Positions 28,479 through 37,749 of a stretch of DNA of 55,707 nt are shown here, one piece after another. The notes beneath the pieces were generated by a model. The model worked only from the letters and a program-made list of their open reading frames with translations, did not search any database and was not told the DNA's origin. How positions within the stretch are numbered: position 1 is the stretch's first letter; each line of letters opens with the position of its first letter. Source of the stretch: Nitrospinales bacterium (GTDB lineage Bacteria > Nitrospinota_A > UBA7883 > JACRGQ01); assembly GCA_023248535.1 (NCBI GenBank), contig JAHFEJ010000010.1:1-55707 (forward strand), written 5' to 3'. Position numbers and translations under genes: made by a program.

Positions 28479-28651
28479 CCATTTCACGGTGTGGATAGCA
28501 GGTTAAAACCCAGTAACATCCCCATGCTTCCGTATACCCACTTTTTCCGTAGATTTTTATTCTACTATAAATAGCTATGAAATTCACTTGCGGCGAAACG
28601 TAAATGTAACCATATTGGGTTAAGCTGAAAAATGCGGTGAACGGTATACGG

Positions 28652-29593
28652 TTAGAATAACAGCAGGGAAATAGCAATCGCGCAAAGTGCGGTAACAGAG
28701 GCGGACCAATGCAATAATCGGCAGGCCTGGGCGATCACGGACGCATCCATCGGTTTTGTGCCGTCCCCCAGCCACGGCTTTTCTTTTAAAACGCCGCTGT
28801 ACTGGCTCGGCCCCCCCAGCCGCACCTCCAAGGCTCCGGCAAACGCCGCTTCGCCATGCGCGCTATTGGGGCTGGGATGCTTCAGGCGGTCGCGTAACCC
28901 CACCGCCATAGCCATCCGGCCATTAAATCCGGCCAGCCACGCCGAAATGCTGATGAGCACCAATGCAATACGCGCCGGGATGAAATTTGCAAAATCATCA
29001 ACCCACGCCGGAATCTTTCCAAAACGCTCGTACCGCTCGTTCCGGTAACCTACCATCGAGTCGCAGGTATTCACCGCGCGGTATGCCATCGCCAACGGCC
29101 CTCCCCCCAGCGCCGCGTAAAGCAGCGGGCTTATGAGGCCGTCCACGCTGTTCTCGGCCACCGTTTCGACCGTGGCGCGCGCTATCGCGGCCCTATCCAT
29201 CGGCGCGGTGTCGCGCCCCACGATCATCGAAAGCCCCTTTTTGGCCCCCGCATTGTCTCCCGCTTCCAGCCGGTTTTGTATTCCCCGCGCTTCGGCAACC
29301 AATGACGATGGCGATATGGCGCACCAGATAAGCAGTGCATCGCCGATAACCGCCAGGCTCCAATGTATCCGTTCCAACGCTATCAGCATCGCCAACGAAA
29401 GAATAAAAACCGCCCCCGGAGTAATAACGGCCAGCAACAATCCGCCAACCAACTCCAGCTTTAGGACGTTACGGTAGAAGCGTTCCTGCGCGGTTATGAA
29501 GTTGCCGATAAGGCGCACCGGATGCCACGCGGTGTGGGGGTCTTTAAGCAAAAGATCAAGAAGATACCCCAAACCTATTGCGAATGCGTGCAC
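28652..29593 (-). CDS. cbiB: Adenosylcobinamide-phosphate synthase
   Basis: A 313-residue inner-membrane enzyme of the CbiB/CobD family, normal length. Diagnostic stretches are DPHTAWHPVRLIG, ATVETVAENSVDGLISPL, AYRAVNTCDSMVGY and HPSPNSAHGEAAFAGAL. It joins aminopropanol phosphate to adenosylcobyric acid in the late cobalamin pathway. It overlaps the cobD gene by 19 bases. No cobalamin riboswitch was recognised nearby. Confidence 0.95.
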   Translation of the reverse strand: MHAFAIGLGYLLDLLLKDPHTAWHPVRLIGNFITAQERFYRNVLKLELVGGLLLAVITPGAVFILSLAMLIALERIHWSLAVIGDALLIWCAISPSSLVAEARGIQNRLEAGDNAGAKKGLSMIVGRDTAPMDRAAIARATVETVAENSVDGLISPLLYAALGGGPLAMAYRAVNTCDSMVGYRNERYERFGKIPAWVDDFANFIPARIALVLISISAWLAGFNGRMAMAVGLRDRLKHPSPNSAHGEAAFAGALEVRLGGPSQYSGVLKEKPWLGDGTKPMDASVIAQACRLLHWSASVTALCAIAISLLLF

Positions 29594-30651
29594 AAAACCC
29601 CTTTCAGAGCCGCAACCAAACGGGCGTTTTCACTTTCGGCACGTACCGCCACGCGGAACCAATATGCATCCAGGCCGTCGAAATTTCCACAATCACGGAT
29701 CAGGATTTTCTCCTTTGATAACAGGGCGGATTTCAACGCCGCCGCCGTGAGGGTTTTTGATTCGATTTCAACAAGCAGGTAATTCGCGGGGGTGGCAAAA
29801 ACCCGCAGGCCCGGAATCCCGCCCAAGGCCGCCGCCAGCCGGTCGCGCTGCCGGTTGATCTCCGACCGCATGGCCTCGTCGTTCATCCCCTCTTCCAGCA
29901 GTTTGCGGCAGATATACTCCGCCGCGCTGTTGAGCGTCCACGGCTCTTTGGCCGCTTTCAGTTTTTCCATGATCGGCGGCGGCGCGGCCGCAAAGCCCGC
30001 CCGCAGTCCGGGAATGCCGTAAAATTTGGTGAACGAGCGGAGAACCACCGCGTTCGGCGGAATGATAGGGAGTAATGTTGATGAAGGGGCAAAATCGGCG
30101 AATGATTCATCTATTAAAAATAGCGTACCCGGGTGCGCGGCTATGAAGCTCCTTAGCGCCGCCGGTTCCGTCACTGTGCCAGTCGGATTATTGGGGGTTC
30201 CTATGATAACGACATCAAACCGCTCTTGCAGCCGCTCAGCCAGTTTCGAGTAATCAAGGGCGAAGGCGTTATTTTTATGGAGATACATCCGCTCGACGGA
30301 AGCCCCGGCCAACCGGAGCGCATCGGCATAATCGGCATATGATGGAGCCACCACCAGCCCCTTTTTCATCTCCAGAACGCGCGGAACAAGGTAGAGAAGC
30401 TCGGTTGATCCGTTGCCGGGCAGAATTGCATCGGGGGAGATGGCGTAATGCTCCCCTATCAGTTTTCGCAGGTGGTGATATTCGGGGTCGGGGTAGTCGC
30501 CTATCTGCCCGGCGGATTCCGCCAGCCAAGCTTTAAGCTGGTTCCTATCGGTCATCCTGTTAACGCTGGCGCTGAAATCAAGCACTGATGAGGGGTCAAC
30601 CCCTGCGGCGAGAGCCGCTTCATATAGATTTCCGCCGTGTCCTTTTAGCAT
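29575..30651 (-). CDS. cobD: L-threonine-O-3-phosphate decarboxylase (PLP enzyme)
   Basis: A 358-residue class II aminotransferase-fold protein. The N-terminal HGGN (GHGGNLYEAA) separates CobD from HisC. DFSASVN, GNGSTELLYL, GTPNNPTG, DESFADF, the PLP lysine in RSFTKFYGIPGLR, and FRVAVR follow the family. It makes aminopropanol phosphate for cobalamin from phosphothreonine. The overlap with cbiB, the enzyme using its product, supports the call strongly. HisC is the only real alternative. Confidence 0.93.
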   Translation of the reverse strand: MLKGHGGNLYEAALAAGVDPSSVLDFSASVNRMTDRNQLKAWLAESAGQIGDYPDPEYHHLRKLIGEHYAISPDAILPGNGSTELLYLVPRVLEMKKGLVVAPSYADYADALRLAGASVERMYLHKNNAFALDYSKLAERLQERFDVVIIGTPNNPTGTVTEPAALRSFIAAHPGTLFLIDESFADFAPSSTLLPIIPPNAVVLRSFTKFYGIPGLRAGFAAAPPPIMEKLKAAKEPWTLNSAAEYICRKLLEEGMNDEAMRSEINRQRDRLAAALGGIPGLRVFATPANYLLVEIESKTLTAAALKSALLSKEKILIRDCGNFDGLDAYWFRVAVRAESENARLVAALKGVLCTHSQ

Positions 30652-31105
30652 AAAACAGGACTATGCTAACTCATCAGGAAGCGGTTTCGTTTAAAAAAAC
30701 AACTAATGGGCAATGAACCACAGAGACATAGAGGCACAGAGAACCTTTTTGTCATCCTGAGACGCAGGCGAAGGATCTCTTTCTGAAAGGGATTCTTCGC
30801 TGATGCTCAGAATGACAACGCTTGCGGCACTGGATGTTTTTCTCCGTTTCTCGTGTGTCTCTGAGACTCTGTGGTTATATCCATCCAGAAAAAGAAGAAA
30901 AAAAAAGAAGGCAACTTGGGGAGGGCGGTTAAACCGCTCACTGTTTGAGCCGGATCCGGTTACCCGCACACCCCGAAGGGTTTATCAGCGGCCGGCGTCT
31001 CGGTTCTCTTTATAACCCCTAGTCGTCTTCCACCACTAATATCGCAGATTGGCGGGCAAAAATCAATAGTTATTTTACAGTGAACAACAAGAAGAGCGGC
31101 GCAGC
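30652..31105. other. Repeat-rich gap upstream of cobD
   Basis: 454 bases with no gene. It holds the nested repeats (separate entry), a purine-rich A run near 30891-30906, and a palindrome GCGGTTAAACCGC near 30928. No cobalamin riboswitch core or B12 box was found on the cobD strand. Confidence 0.6.
30716..30876. repeat. Nested palindromic dispersed repeats
   Basis: Outer arms AACCACAGAGACATAGAGGC (from 30716) and, inverted, AACCACAGAGTCTCAGAGAC (from 30875 on the minus strand). Inside, GTCATCCTGAGACGCAGGCG (30751-) and, inverted, GTCATTCTGAGCATCAGCGA (from 30816 on the minus strand) form a second dyad. Both motifs are of kinds seen dispersed between genes in many genomes. A related outer-arm copy is at 10339-10364. 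Confidence 0.65.
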
Positions 31106-31846
31106 CTACTTCTTTTTTTCAGCTTTTTGCGCTTTGCCGGTGAGATGGATTTTGAATTCGGGGGTTTTGGGATCGTTCGAGCGGATGACGGCGAACTCGT
31201 TTATCTTTCCCGATTTTTCCGGCTTGTAAAAAAGGGTCAGTTCTATCTTCTTCCCCTTTTTGATCGGCCGTGCGCTCAACCGCACCCCCTCTTCATTCGG
31301 GGCATCTTCACCCGTCAGGAACAGATCACCATCCCCTTTGTTTTCGACGATGACTTTATAAAGGGCCGTTTCCCCCACTTTGAACGTGCCGAGGCGGACT
31401 TTGTCCGGCGTCACGCTTATGACAGGATCGGGAAGACTGATTTTCAGCGTTGCGGGATCAAGCGTCTCTATCTCCGCCGCGAGGGTAAGAACATGGCTCG
31501 CGCCCCCCCCCTCTTCAACCGTTATGGTGGACTCAAACAGCCCGGCGTGTCCCGCCGGATTGAATGTGGCGGCAAGCGTCCCCTTTTCTCCCGGCTGATA
31601 TTCGGTCTTTTCCGGTTTTGCGGCGGTGCAGCCGCACGAGGTTATCACGTTGGCAATGGTAACCGGCGCGGTTGATACGTTCTCAAAGGAAAATACAAAT
31701 ACCAGCGGCTCGATCTTTTGTATCCGCCCAAAGTCGTGCGCCGTCTGTTCGAATACAAGCCCCTCGGCGGCGGAAACCGGCGGCAACATCATCTGCGCCG
31801 CCAGCAAGCATAGCAGGGTAAATAACCCTGCCCCGGCAACCTTCAT
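31106..31846 (-). CDS. Secreted DUF1573-family protein
   Basis: A 246-residue protein with a signal peptide (LFTLLCLLAAQMMLPPVSAAE). Residues about 30-125 are a DUF1573 module: HDFGRIQK, FENVSTAPVTIANV and the hallmark TSCGCT. A second immunoglobulin-like module (about 140-235: VRLGTFKVGE, YKVIVENKGDGDL) follows, then a lysine tail. Family members are periplasmic or surface proteins of unknown function. It overlaps the upstream small secreted gene by 4 bases and so belongs to the pilus operon. A role in pilus or surface assembly is inference. Confidence 0.82.
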   Translation of the reverse strand: MKVAGAGLFTLLCLLAAQMMLPPVSAAEGLVFEQTAHDFGRIQKIEPLVFVFSFENVSTAPVTIANVITSCGCTAAKPEKTEYQPGEKGTLAATFNPAGHAGLFESTITVEEGGGASHVLTLAAEIETLDPATLKISLPDPVISVTPDKVRLGTFKVGETALYKVIVENKGDGDLFLTGEDAPNEEGVRLSARPIKKGKKIELTLFYKPEKSGKINEFAVIRSNDPKTPEFKIHLTGKAQKAEKKK

Positions 31847-32214
31847 TCGCCAGGCCCCTGCGCCACCTTAACCTTGACGGCCGTCATGGGGTCTTTAGCA
31901 TTTTCCTGCCGATACCGCACCCGTATGATGCTCCCTTTCCTGATCGACGAAAGTGACGTTCTCGAATCGTGCCAGTCATAAAAGGCCGTTCCTGAAGTAA
32001 CAATAAACGTGTGGCCCGATGCCACGAAACCGTCGGTGAGTTCCTTCTCGAAAATAAGTTCGAAGAAGCCGGATGTCCCCTCATCGCTTTCCGCCGGCGC
32101 CTGTTGTTGCACCGGTGACGATTTTGACGCTGCAAAGGAAACGCCCGTGAAGAGCGCGGTGGAACAGCACATGACCGCGATCATTGCCACAAAAATTGCC
32201 CGTTGACCGTTCAT
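31843..32214 (-). CDS. Small secreted protein in the pilus operon, unknown function
   Basis: 123 residues from ATG 32214, chosen because GGAGGG lies 5 bases upstream; a GTG at 32226 would sit in the ribosome site. Signal peptide FVAMIAVMCCSTALFTGVSFAA, then a mature part of about 95 residues with FELIFEKELTDGFVASGHTF and a small beta-rich end (GSIIRVRYRQENAKDPMTAVKV). Not a family I recognise. Its ATG overlaps the pilY1 stop (ATGA), so it is translated with PilY1. It might be a PilY1 partner or an OB-like periplasmic protein. Confidence 0.7.
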   Translation of the reverse strand: MNGQRAIFVAMIAVMCCSTALFTGVSFAASKSSPVQQQAPAESDEGTSGFFELIFEKELTDGFVASGHTFIVTSGTAFYDWHDSRTSLSSIRKGSIIRVRYRQENAKDPMTAVKVKVAQGPGE

Positions 32215-35200
32215 AATTCCCTCCACGCGATAATGCCGCTCTTGAGGTCCGAAGCGGTGTTGACGTTAATAACACTGGCTTGTCCCGTGCTCATCTGAAC
32301 ATAAGCCTTCGCGCCGGCTTCCCGCCCCGCATGTATCGCGATGCTGGATGCCATACCTACGCTGGAGGTAAGGCTCTTGCGCAATACAGTGGTGCCGCTT
32401 ACGCCGATCACTTGACTGGAGTTCGCACTGCCGGTTTCGTAATAAGTAGCATAAAACCAGCTGTTACCGCCCAATGCGCAAACATCGGCTTCGGGCACAA
32501 AGGTGGCGAAAAGCACAATGCCCCCGATCACAGTCGGCTTGTTCAAGGAGCGTTCGCGGGCAAGGGAGAAGTTCATGAACCACCCGTCTTTGGTGGCAAC
32601 GAGGCTTTTCAAGGCATTAAAGGTGGCGGCGCCGGTTACGCCGGTCACCGTATTCGCCGAGTCGGTGGCCACCACGGCGTTGGTGGTATCCACCAGGGTC
32701 GCCGAGGTGATTGCGGGAGTATAACTGCCCGCGGTATTCAGTGAACCCCATTTAGCGCATGTGGGGTTCCACGCGGCGGTGCTCCCCACCCAGCAGGGAT
32801 CTTTGATACCGTAAAAGGCCTGCTGGCTGGTGTCGGTTTTGTCCGCCGCATTGAGATATTTTCCCGTACCGAAAAATAGCCATAAATTTTTGCTGGAATC
32901 GGTTGAGGCCGCCGGGGCCGAGGTGATGTATTGCCCGGCCGGGTTGTCGTAAAAGTCATACATCTTCCAGTTGGCTGGATTGGTGTCGTTGCCGGCGGCA
33001 GTCGGATTGGTTATAAGGCGCCACATCCGCGAGTACCATATTCCGCCGGCGGTCTTGTAGGTCTCCCCTACATAGACGGCATCAGTGTTATAGCCCGTTC
33101 CGCCTGAGCCCCCAACCACCGGATTGGTGTTGGTGAAATCAATATCCACCGATATCGGGTCGGAGAAAAACGAGTTGGGATCGCTGATCGGGAAAGATGC
33201 CATTTTGGCGCCCGTTTTTATATTGATGACGAACAGGGTGGCGGTCTGGCTGGACGTGCCGTCATACAGCGGGGTGTAGGCGGCTTTCGGGCCGGTGCCG
33301 ACAACCGCGAAAAACTCGTCGCCGACTTTAACCACCGCCGGATAGGTCATGGCGAAGCCCAGCGTATTATCGCCCGGATTCCACTCCCACAGCGGCACCG
33401 GCACCGCGGGATCGGTTACGTCGACCGCAAAAAACGAAGAGCGCCATTTGCGCAGGTTCGCGGCCGCATCGCCATTTCCATCCACATCGTAGGAGGTATC
33501 GGTTATTTCGCCGCCGCCAAAGCGCATACCGCCGATCAATACCGTTTTCCAGTTGGGGGCCGCGGAGGTGCCGAAATTGATATCGCTTGTTTTCACTTTC
33601 ATGTCCACGTAATCGACATGCGGATATGAATTGTCAGTGAGCCATTTCAAGTGCGGCAGCAGGTTGTATGGTATATAGTCCCACACCTCATTGCCTGTGG
33701 TGGCATCGAAAGCGTGCAACATGCCGTCGTTGGCGCCGATATACACCATCGTTGTCCTGTTCTTTTGCGAATTGTACCAGGTTTGGTAACCGGCATCCTG
33801 ATAAAGGGCGCCGTAACTCTCTTGCGGCGCCCCCACCACCGTCGGCGTTGAGTGAATGATGTCGCCCAGCTTGTATTGATCGCCGCCGACATTGATGGTG
33901 CGGTCACGGTAACCGGCGACGGCGTTTCCACGCATCCAGTTGATCACGTTCGTCGCCTCCGCAACGGAAGAGGTGCGGAGGTACTTTTGCAGCGTAGCGG
34001 CATTCGCCGTGGTAAAATCCAGCTTCTCCCCGGCATCCACAACGCCGTTCTTGTTGACATCCACGAAGGTGAATATGTTGCGCGACGCGGCGGTTTTGGT
34101 GGTCAGCAATTCGCCCGCATCCCAATTGTAGTTGACGAAATTGGTGAGCGGCGTGGTGGCCGTGACGGTGGTTCCGCAATTGTTCACCGATCCGCTCAGC
34201 GTGTTAATGACCGTTTCATTGGCGACGGTATCGAAAGTGAAGCTGATGCAATTGTTATTCTTGTCGAGCAGCGAACCTTTGCTGTCGATCTTCAGCGAAA
34301 GAAGGTGGCCGATCCAGGTGATATCGCGCGAGCCGAGCGCATCGACAATGGTTTTGGACGGAAGGAAATACGCCTGGAATATATTCCCCGCGCCGCTGGC
34401 CGAAGTGGCGAGAACCGAAATGGCGGTACCGGACGATGCACGCTTGAGGATGTCGGTGAACGCGGCCATGATTTGGCTTTCCATTTCCTCCGCGCTATCA
34501 GCCGGGAAATAATTGTCCGCCTGCGGGGTGCCGTCCGGCAACGTTTTGGTCGTAGTGTGCCATTCACTCAAAAGATCGGGCGTATTGCTGCCGTTGGAGT
34601 CTATAAAACCGCCATTCTTGGCGGTATTGTTAAGGAGCGTTCTTCCCGCGGCGGTGGTGCCGAAAGTATAGACCGTATATATCGTCAGCACCTGTTTGCT
34701 GGCGATGTCGGCACGCAGGTCGGTGGTATGGGCGGTAAGCGCCACGGCGTCAAGCGTTCTTAAGCCTGCCGCCGGTATTACTGCCGGGGCCATATCGGAA
34801 AAATCGTCATCGGTCGGTTCGCCGTCTGTGATGATGATCACATAATTCTTGCCACAAGGAACCTTCATATTGGCATCACTGTAAAACAACGGGTCACCGG
34901 CGGTGCCATTGCCCACAAAATACCAGGCGGCTCCTACCCGCTTGGTGGCATCCTGCTGAAAGTAGCCCATTATTTCCCACAGCGTTTCGGCCAGAGGCGT
35001 CGCTGTTTTCGGGTTGGAATTGATTTCATAATTGCTGATGAATGTGGAGCTGTAGCCCGTTGCGGCGGTCTGCCCGATCGGCTCCACCACCTTACCGCCC
35101 GCCGCATTCGTCTCGAAGAACGTAAGGCCGAACCGGGCCTTGGTCGATATTTTTTGCACAATACCGGCCACGTCATTACTGACGAAGTCGTATGGTTCCT

Positions 35201-36344
35201 GGGCAACCTCCTTACGCACATAGACGCAGTATTTGTAGGTCACCGTTGTTGCGGAAACGCTGGTTGTAGTTCCGGTCAGGGTTAAATAGTATCCGGTGCC
35301 GGCGGCGGAAATGCTGATGGACGTAACGCCGCCTGTGCCGTTAACCGTCCCGACGGTGACGGTGGCGTCCCCGTTCCCGCCCGTAACGGAAAGAATGTCG
35401 CCGACAGTATAATTCGTTCCCGCGGTATTGACCGCGGCCGCGGTAACATTACCGCTGCTTGTGGTGAGTTTAAGGGTGCCAGTGGCATATCCCGTGCCGC
35501 CAGCGGTGATGGTCACGCCGGTAACACTTCCGCCAGCGCCTATCGACGAAACGGTGACGATGGCATTTCCCCCACCGCCCGAAATTTTAAGTTGATTCCC
35601 AACCACATATCCCGTGCCGGCGGCGCCGATCCCGGTAATGGCGGTAACCACGCCGGCGGTCGCGGTGATGTTCAGCTTGCATCCTGAGCCGGTACCGGTA
35701 ATGTTCAGTTTGCATCCTGAACCTATCGTTATTTTTTGTTTGACGACTTTCATGGTGGGACATGTTGGCCCTGCCGCGCCGGAAACAAAATCGCTAAGGA
35801 TGGAATACGTGTATTTATATGCCGCATCCGGGTTGAGGGGAGTGGTTAATGCCGGCAGCGTTGCCGTGAGGGTTATATGGGTTTGGGTGGATGCATAATC
35901 GCCACCTGCCGGTTGATGCGCTTTAATGGCCTGAAGACCTGCCACGGCGGGCCGCGAGACGGCAAGCCCCCCTACCAGCACTTTGCGGGCGATATCTATT
36001 TTGCGCATGGTGGCCCAGTTAAGAAAACTCCCCAACCAAACCCCGGCGGGGTCTATGACCCATTTGGGGTTTGCGGGATCTGTTGTGTTGTCATATGTAT
36101 AGTGAAGCGTTGGCGAAAAATAACCGCTATAAGAGGTGGCGCTGGCATAAGTCGCCGTGTACCCGAATTCGTTCATCGAGCCGGAGTTGTCCGCCAAAAT
36201 CATGATGTTCGGCAGAACGCTGTTGCTCATGAAAAACGGGGAATCGGCATACTCGGCCATCGTTTCAACGGCGGATGCGGACCGGGAAACGGCCAACACC
36301 ATCAAGGCAGCACAAAAAAAACGGGAAACATCCTTTATAAACAT
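32211..36344 (-). CDS. pilY1: PilY1-type pilus-tip adhesin with inserted repeats
   Basis: 1377 residues from ATG 36344 (AAGGTGG upstream; ATG 36365 is possible). Signal peptide, then a von Willebrand A-like domain with MIDAS DNSGS at Asp52 (ILADNSGSMNEFG) and IIITDGEPTDDDF. The C-terminal third is the PilY1 beta-propeller: GANDGMLHAFDATTGNEVWDY, KLGDIIHSTP, LFFGTGKYL. PilY1 sits at the tip of type IV pili and acts in adhesion, surface sensing and pilus extension. Inside the VWA region (about 35235-35740) lies a glycine-rich array of repeats related to GTGYxVGDxLxVxGG, plus a 33-base tandem duplication encoding GSGCKLNITGT. The insert is unusual. Confidence 0.93.
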   Translation of the reverse strand: MFIKDVSRFFCAALMVLAVSRSASAVETMAEYADSPFFMSNSVLPNIMILADNSGSMNEFGYTATYASATSYSGYFSPTLHYTYDNTTDPANPKWVIDPAGVWLGSFLNWATMRKIDIARKVLVGGLAVSRPAVAGLQAIKAHQPAGGDYASTQTHITLTATLPALTTPLNPDAAYKYTYSILSDFVSGAAGPTCPTMKVVKQKITIGSGCKLNITGTGSGCKLNITATAGVVTAITGIGAAGTGYVVGNQLKISGGGGNAIVTVSSIGAGGSVTGVTITAGGTGYATGTLKLTTSSGNVTAAAVNTAGTNYTVGDILSVTGGNGDATVTVGTVNGTGGVTSISISAAGTGYYLTLTGTTTSVSATTVTYKYCVYVRKEVAQEPYDFVSNDVAGIVQKISTKARFGLTFFETNAAGGKVVEPIGQTAATGYSSTFISNYEINSNPKTATPLAETLWEIMGYFQQDATKRVGAAWYFVGNGTAGDPLFYSDANMKVPCGKNYVIIITDGEPTDDDFSDMAPAVIPAAGLRTLDAVALTAHTTDLRADIASKQVLTIYTVYTFGTTAAGRTLLNNTAKNGGFIDSNGSNTPDLLSEWHTTTKTLPDGTPQADNYFPADSAEEMESQIMAAFTDILKRASSGTAISVLATSASGAGNIFQAYFLPSKTIVDALGSRDITWIGHLLSLKIDSKGSLLDKNNNCISFTFDTVANETVINTLSGSVNNCGTTVTATTPLTNFVNYNWDAGELLTTKTAASRNIFTFVDVNKNGVVDAGEKLDFTTANAATLQKYLRTSSVAEATNVINWMRGNAVAGYRDRTINVGGDQYKLGDIIHSTPTVVGAPQESYGALYQDAGYQTWYNSQKNRTTMVYIGANDGMLHAFDATTGNEVWDYIPYNLLPHLKWLTDNSYPHVDYVDMKVKTSDINFGTSAAPNWKTVLIGGMRFGGGEITDTSYDVDGNGDAAANLRKWRSSFFAVDVTDPAVPVPLWEWNPGDNTLGFAMTYPAVVKVGDEFFAVVGTGPKAAYTPLYDGTSSQTATLFVINIKTGAKMASFPISDPNSFFSDPISVDIDFTNTNPVVGGSGGTGYNTDAVYVGETYKTAGGIWYSRMWRLITNPTAAGNDTNPANWKMYDFYDNPAGQYITSAPAASTDSSKNLWLFFGTGKYLNAADKTDTSQQAFYGIKDPCWVGSTAAWNPTCAKWGSLNTAGSYTPAITSATLVDTTNAVVATDSANTVTGVTGAATFNALKSLVATKDGWFMNFSLARERSLNKPTVIGGIVLFATFVPEADVCALGGNSWFYATYYETGSANSSQVIGVSGTTVLRKSLTSSVGMASSIAIHAGREAGAKAYVQMSTGQASVINVNTASDLKSGIIAWREL

Positions 36345-36946
36345 CTGCCACCACCTTCTATACATTTGTAAGTTGCACGCACTGTTTTATCAGTATCGCC
36401 AATTGTAGTTTTTGAGTCGATCTGATAAAGCAGGCTAACGCTGCCCGATGTGCCGCTGCCTATACCTTCATAGCGGGCCGCGAACTCTGTTGACGAGCCG
36501 GGCGTCAGCTTGCTGCGTAAAAAGTCGATGTCGATTTTTGCGGTGTCGCCCATGATCGTCACGGTGGCGTTTGGGTTGGCGGTGGTATCCGGATTCAAGC
36601 CCGTGGCGCTGTTACCGTTCACGCCGGCGATCTCCCGCTCAAAATCGGTTTGGGTGCCGCCACCGGTGTTGGTGGTATTGACGTAGCTAAGATACGTGGC
36701 GGAGACGGTGTTCTTGTTGCCGATGGTGTCCCTGATAAGGCCGCTGGCAAATTCGATGCCGCCATCGGAAACATAGACGGTCTGCTGTTGCGTTTTGTAT
36801 TTACCGCTGATCCGCAACCCCTGGGTGGCGCTCATGATGGCGACGGTCGAGAAAACGGCCAGCACCATCATCACCAGCAGGGCAAGGATAAGCGCCGTCC
36901 CCCGCTCGTCCGCGGCGGGCACATACATCCGTTTCATGATACTCAT
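36335..36946 (-). CDS. pilX: PilX-like pilus assembly protein
   Basis: 203 residues from ATG 36946, which has AAGGAG 6 bases upstream. The PilX N-terminal module is clear: DERGTALILALLVMMVLAVFSTVAIMSATQG, split as RGTALILALLVMMVL and FSTVAIMSA, with no prepilin-type Gly-Phe-x-x-x-Glu site, as usual for this family. The body has few recognisable motifs. It functions with PilV, PilW and PilY1 as a minor-pilin priming complex. It overlaps pilY1 by 10 bases and pilW by one base. Confidence 0.85.
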   Translation of the reverse strand: MSIMKRMYVPAADERGTALILALLVMMVLAVFSTVAIMSATQGLRISGKYKTQQQTVYVSDGGIEFASGLIRDTIGNKNTVSATYLSYVNTTNTGGGTQTDFEREIAGVNGNSATGLNPDTTANPNATVTIMGDTAKIDIDFLRSKLTPGSSTEFAARYEGIGSGTSGSVSLLYQIDSKTTIGDTDKTVRATYKCIEGGGRCL

Positions 36947-37749
36947 CACTTGCTCCTTAAAACCACGCTGGTGGAAAAAATCTGAACCACGTTTTGCTTG
37001 GTAAGGTCGTGTGCCGTGCGCGTTTTGGCAAGAATGTATATCGTTACTCCCACCACATCGCTATAGTTGCGGCCGGAAACCGAGTTGTCCGGCAGTAAGG
37101 CCGTCGGCACACCGGCGGCGCCGCCGCACTTCAATGTGATCGAGGCCGCGCCGGGCGCGGCGGTCGCGGTAGCGCCGCCGGCCGCGCCGCACATGCTGTC
37201 TGTGAAGGCGTAGGCGCCGAAGCTGCCGGTTCTGAAATGGTAAATAAAGACGAGGTCTTGTATATCGGGATACTTTGGCGTCCACCCGCTTATGGCCCCG
37301 GTGGCCGGATCGATCAACGCCATCTCGATGCAGCTTGAATTGGCTGCCGAAGGATTGCAATTAGCCCCCGTAAACCGGAACGCGACCTTCTCATTACTGT
37401 TCATCGCCAGGTTGCCATCCGCATTGTCATCCATCGTGAAAAAGATCGATTTCGCGTCGGTCATCGCGTTCGTGGTGAAGCCGCCGGTGCTGTCTTTCAG
37501 CCCAAAAGTGCCGCTGGCCGCTTGGGTGGGGTTATACCCTATCTCGCGCACGAGGCGCGAAAGCCCCCCTATGGCGTTGCGGCCCGTGGTGACCATACCG
37601 GTCACTTTCTTCTCGCCGGAAAAGAGCTGGCTGTTCGACTGGAATATTTTCATGATCACAAGCCCGATGACCGAGCCGATGGCGACCGCCATTAATATCT
37701 CGACCAACGTCATCCCGGCGCGGCTGCGCAGCAGTGCTTTCATGGTCAT
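36946..37749 (-). CDS. pilW: PilW-like minor pilin
   Basis: 267 residues from ATG 37749. The short leader MTMKALLRSRAG is followed by a type III signal, AG/MTLVEILMAVAIGSV, cut by PilD before Met; glutamate +5 is present. A PilW-like body follows (GRNAIGGLSRLVREIGYNPT). Its ATG overlaps the pilV stop by 4 bases (ATGA). It is a minor pilin of the tip complex. Confidence 0.88.
   Translation of the reverse strand: MTMKALLRSRAGMTLVEILMAVAIGSVIGLVIMKIFQSNSQLFSGEKKVTGMVTTGRNAIGGLSRLVREIGYNPTQAASGTFGLKDSTGGFTTNAMTDAKSIFFTMDDNADGNLAMNSNEKVAFRFTGANCNPSAANSSCIEMALIDPATGAISGWTPKYPDIQDLVFIYHFRTGSFGAYAFTDSMCGAAGGATATAAPGAASITLKCGGAAGVPTALLPDNSVSGRNYSDVVGVTIYILAKTRTAHDLTKQNVVQIFSTSVVLRSK

Noticed and set aside
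28465-28481. Sigma54-like site TGGCAC-GCTGA-TTTGTA before cheA
   Set aside because: The -12 GC is missing at the correct spacing (TG instead), so it does not meet the consensus.
30652-31105. Cobalamin riboswitch upstream of cobD/cbiB
   Set aside because: No B12-box-like core was found on the gene strand; the gap is filled by dispersed repeats.
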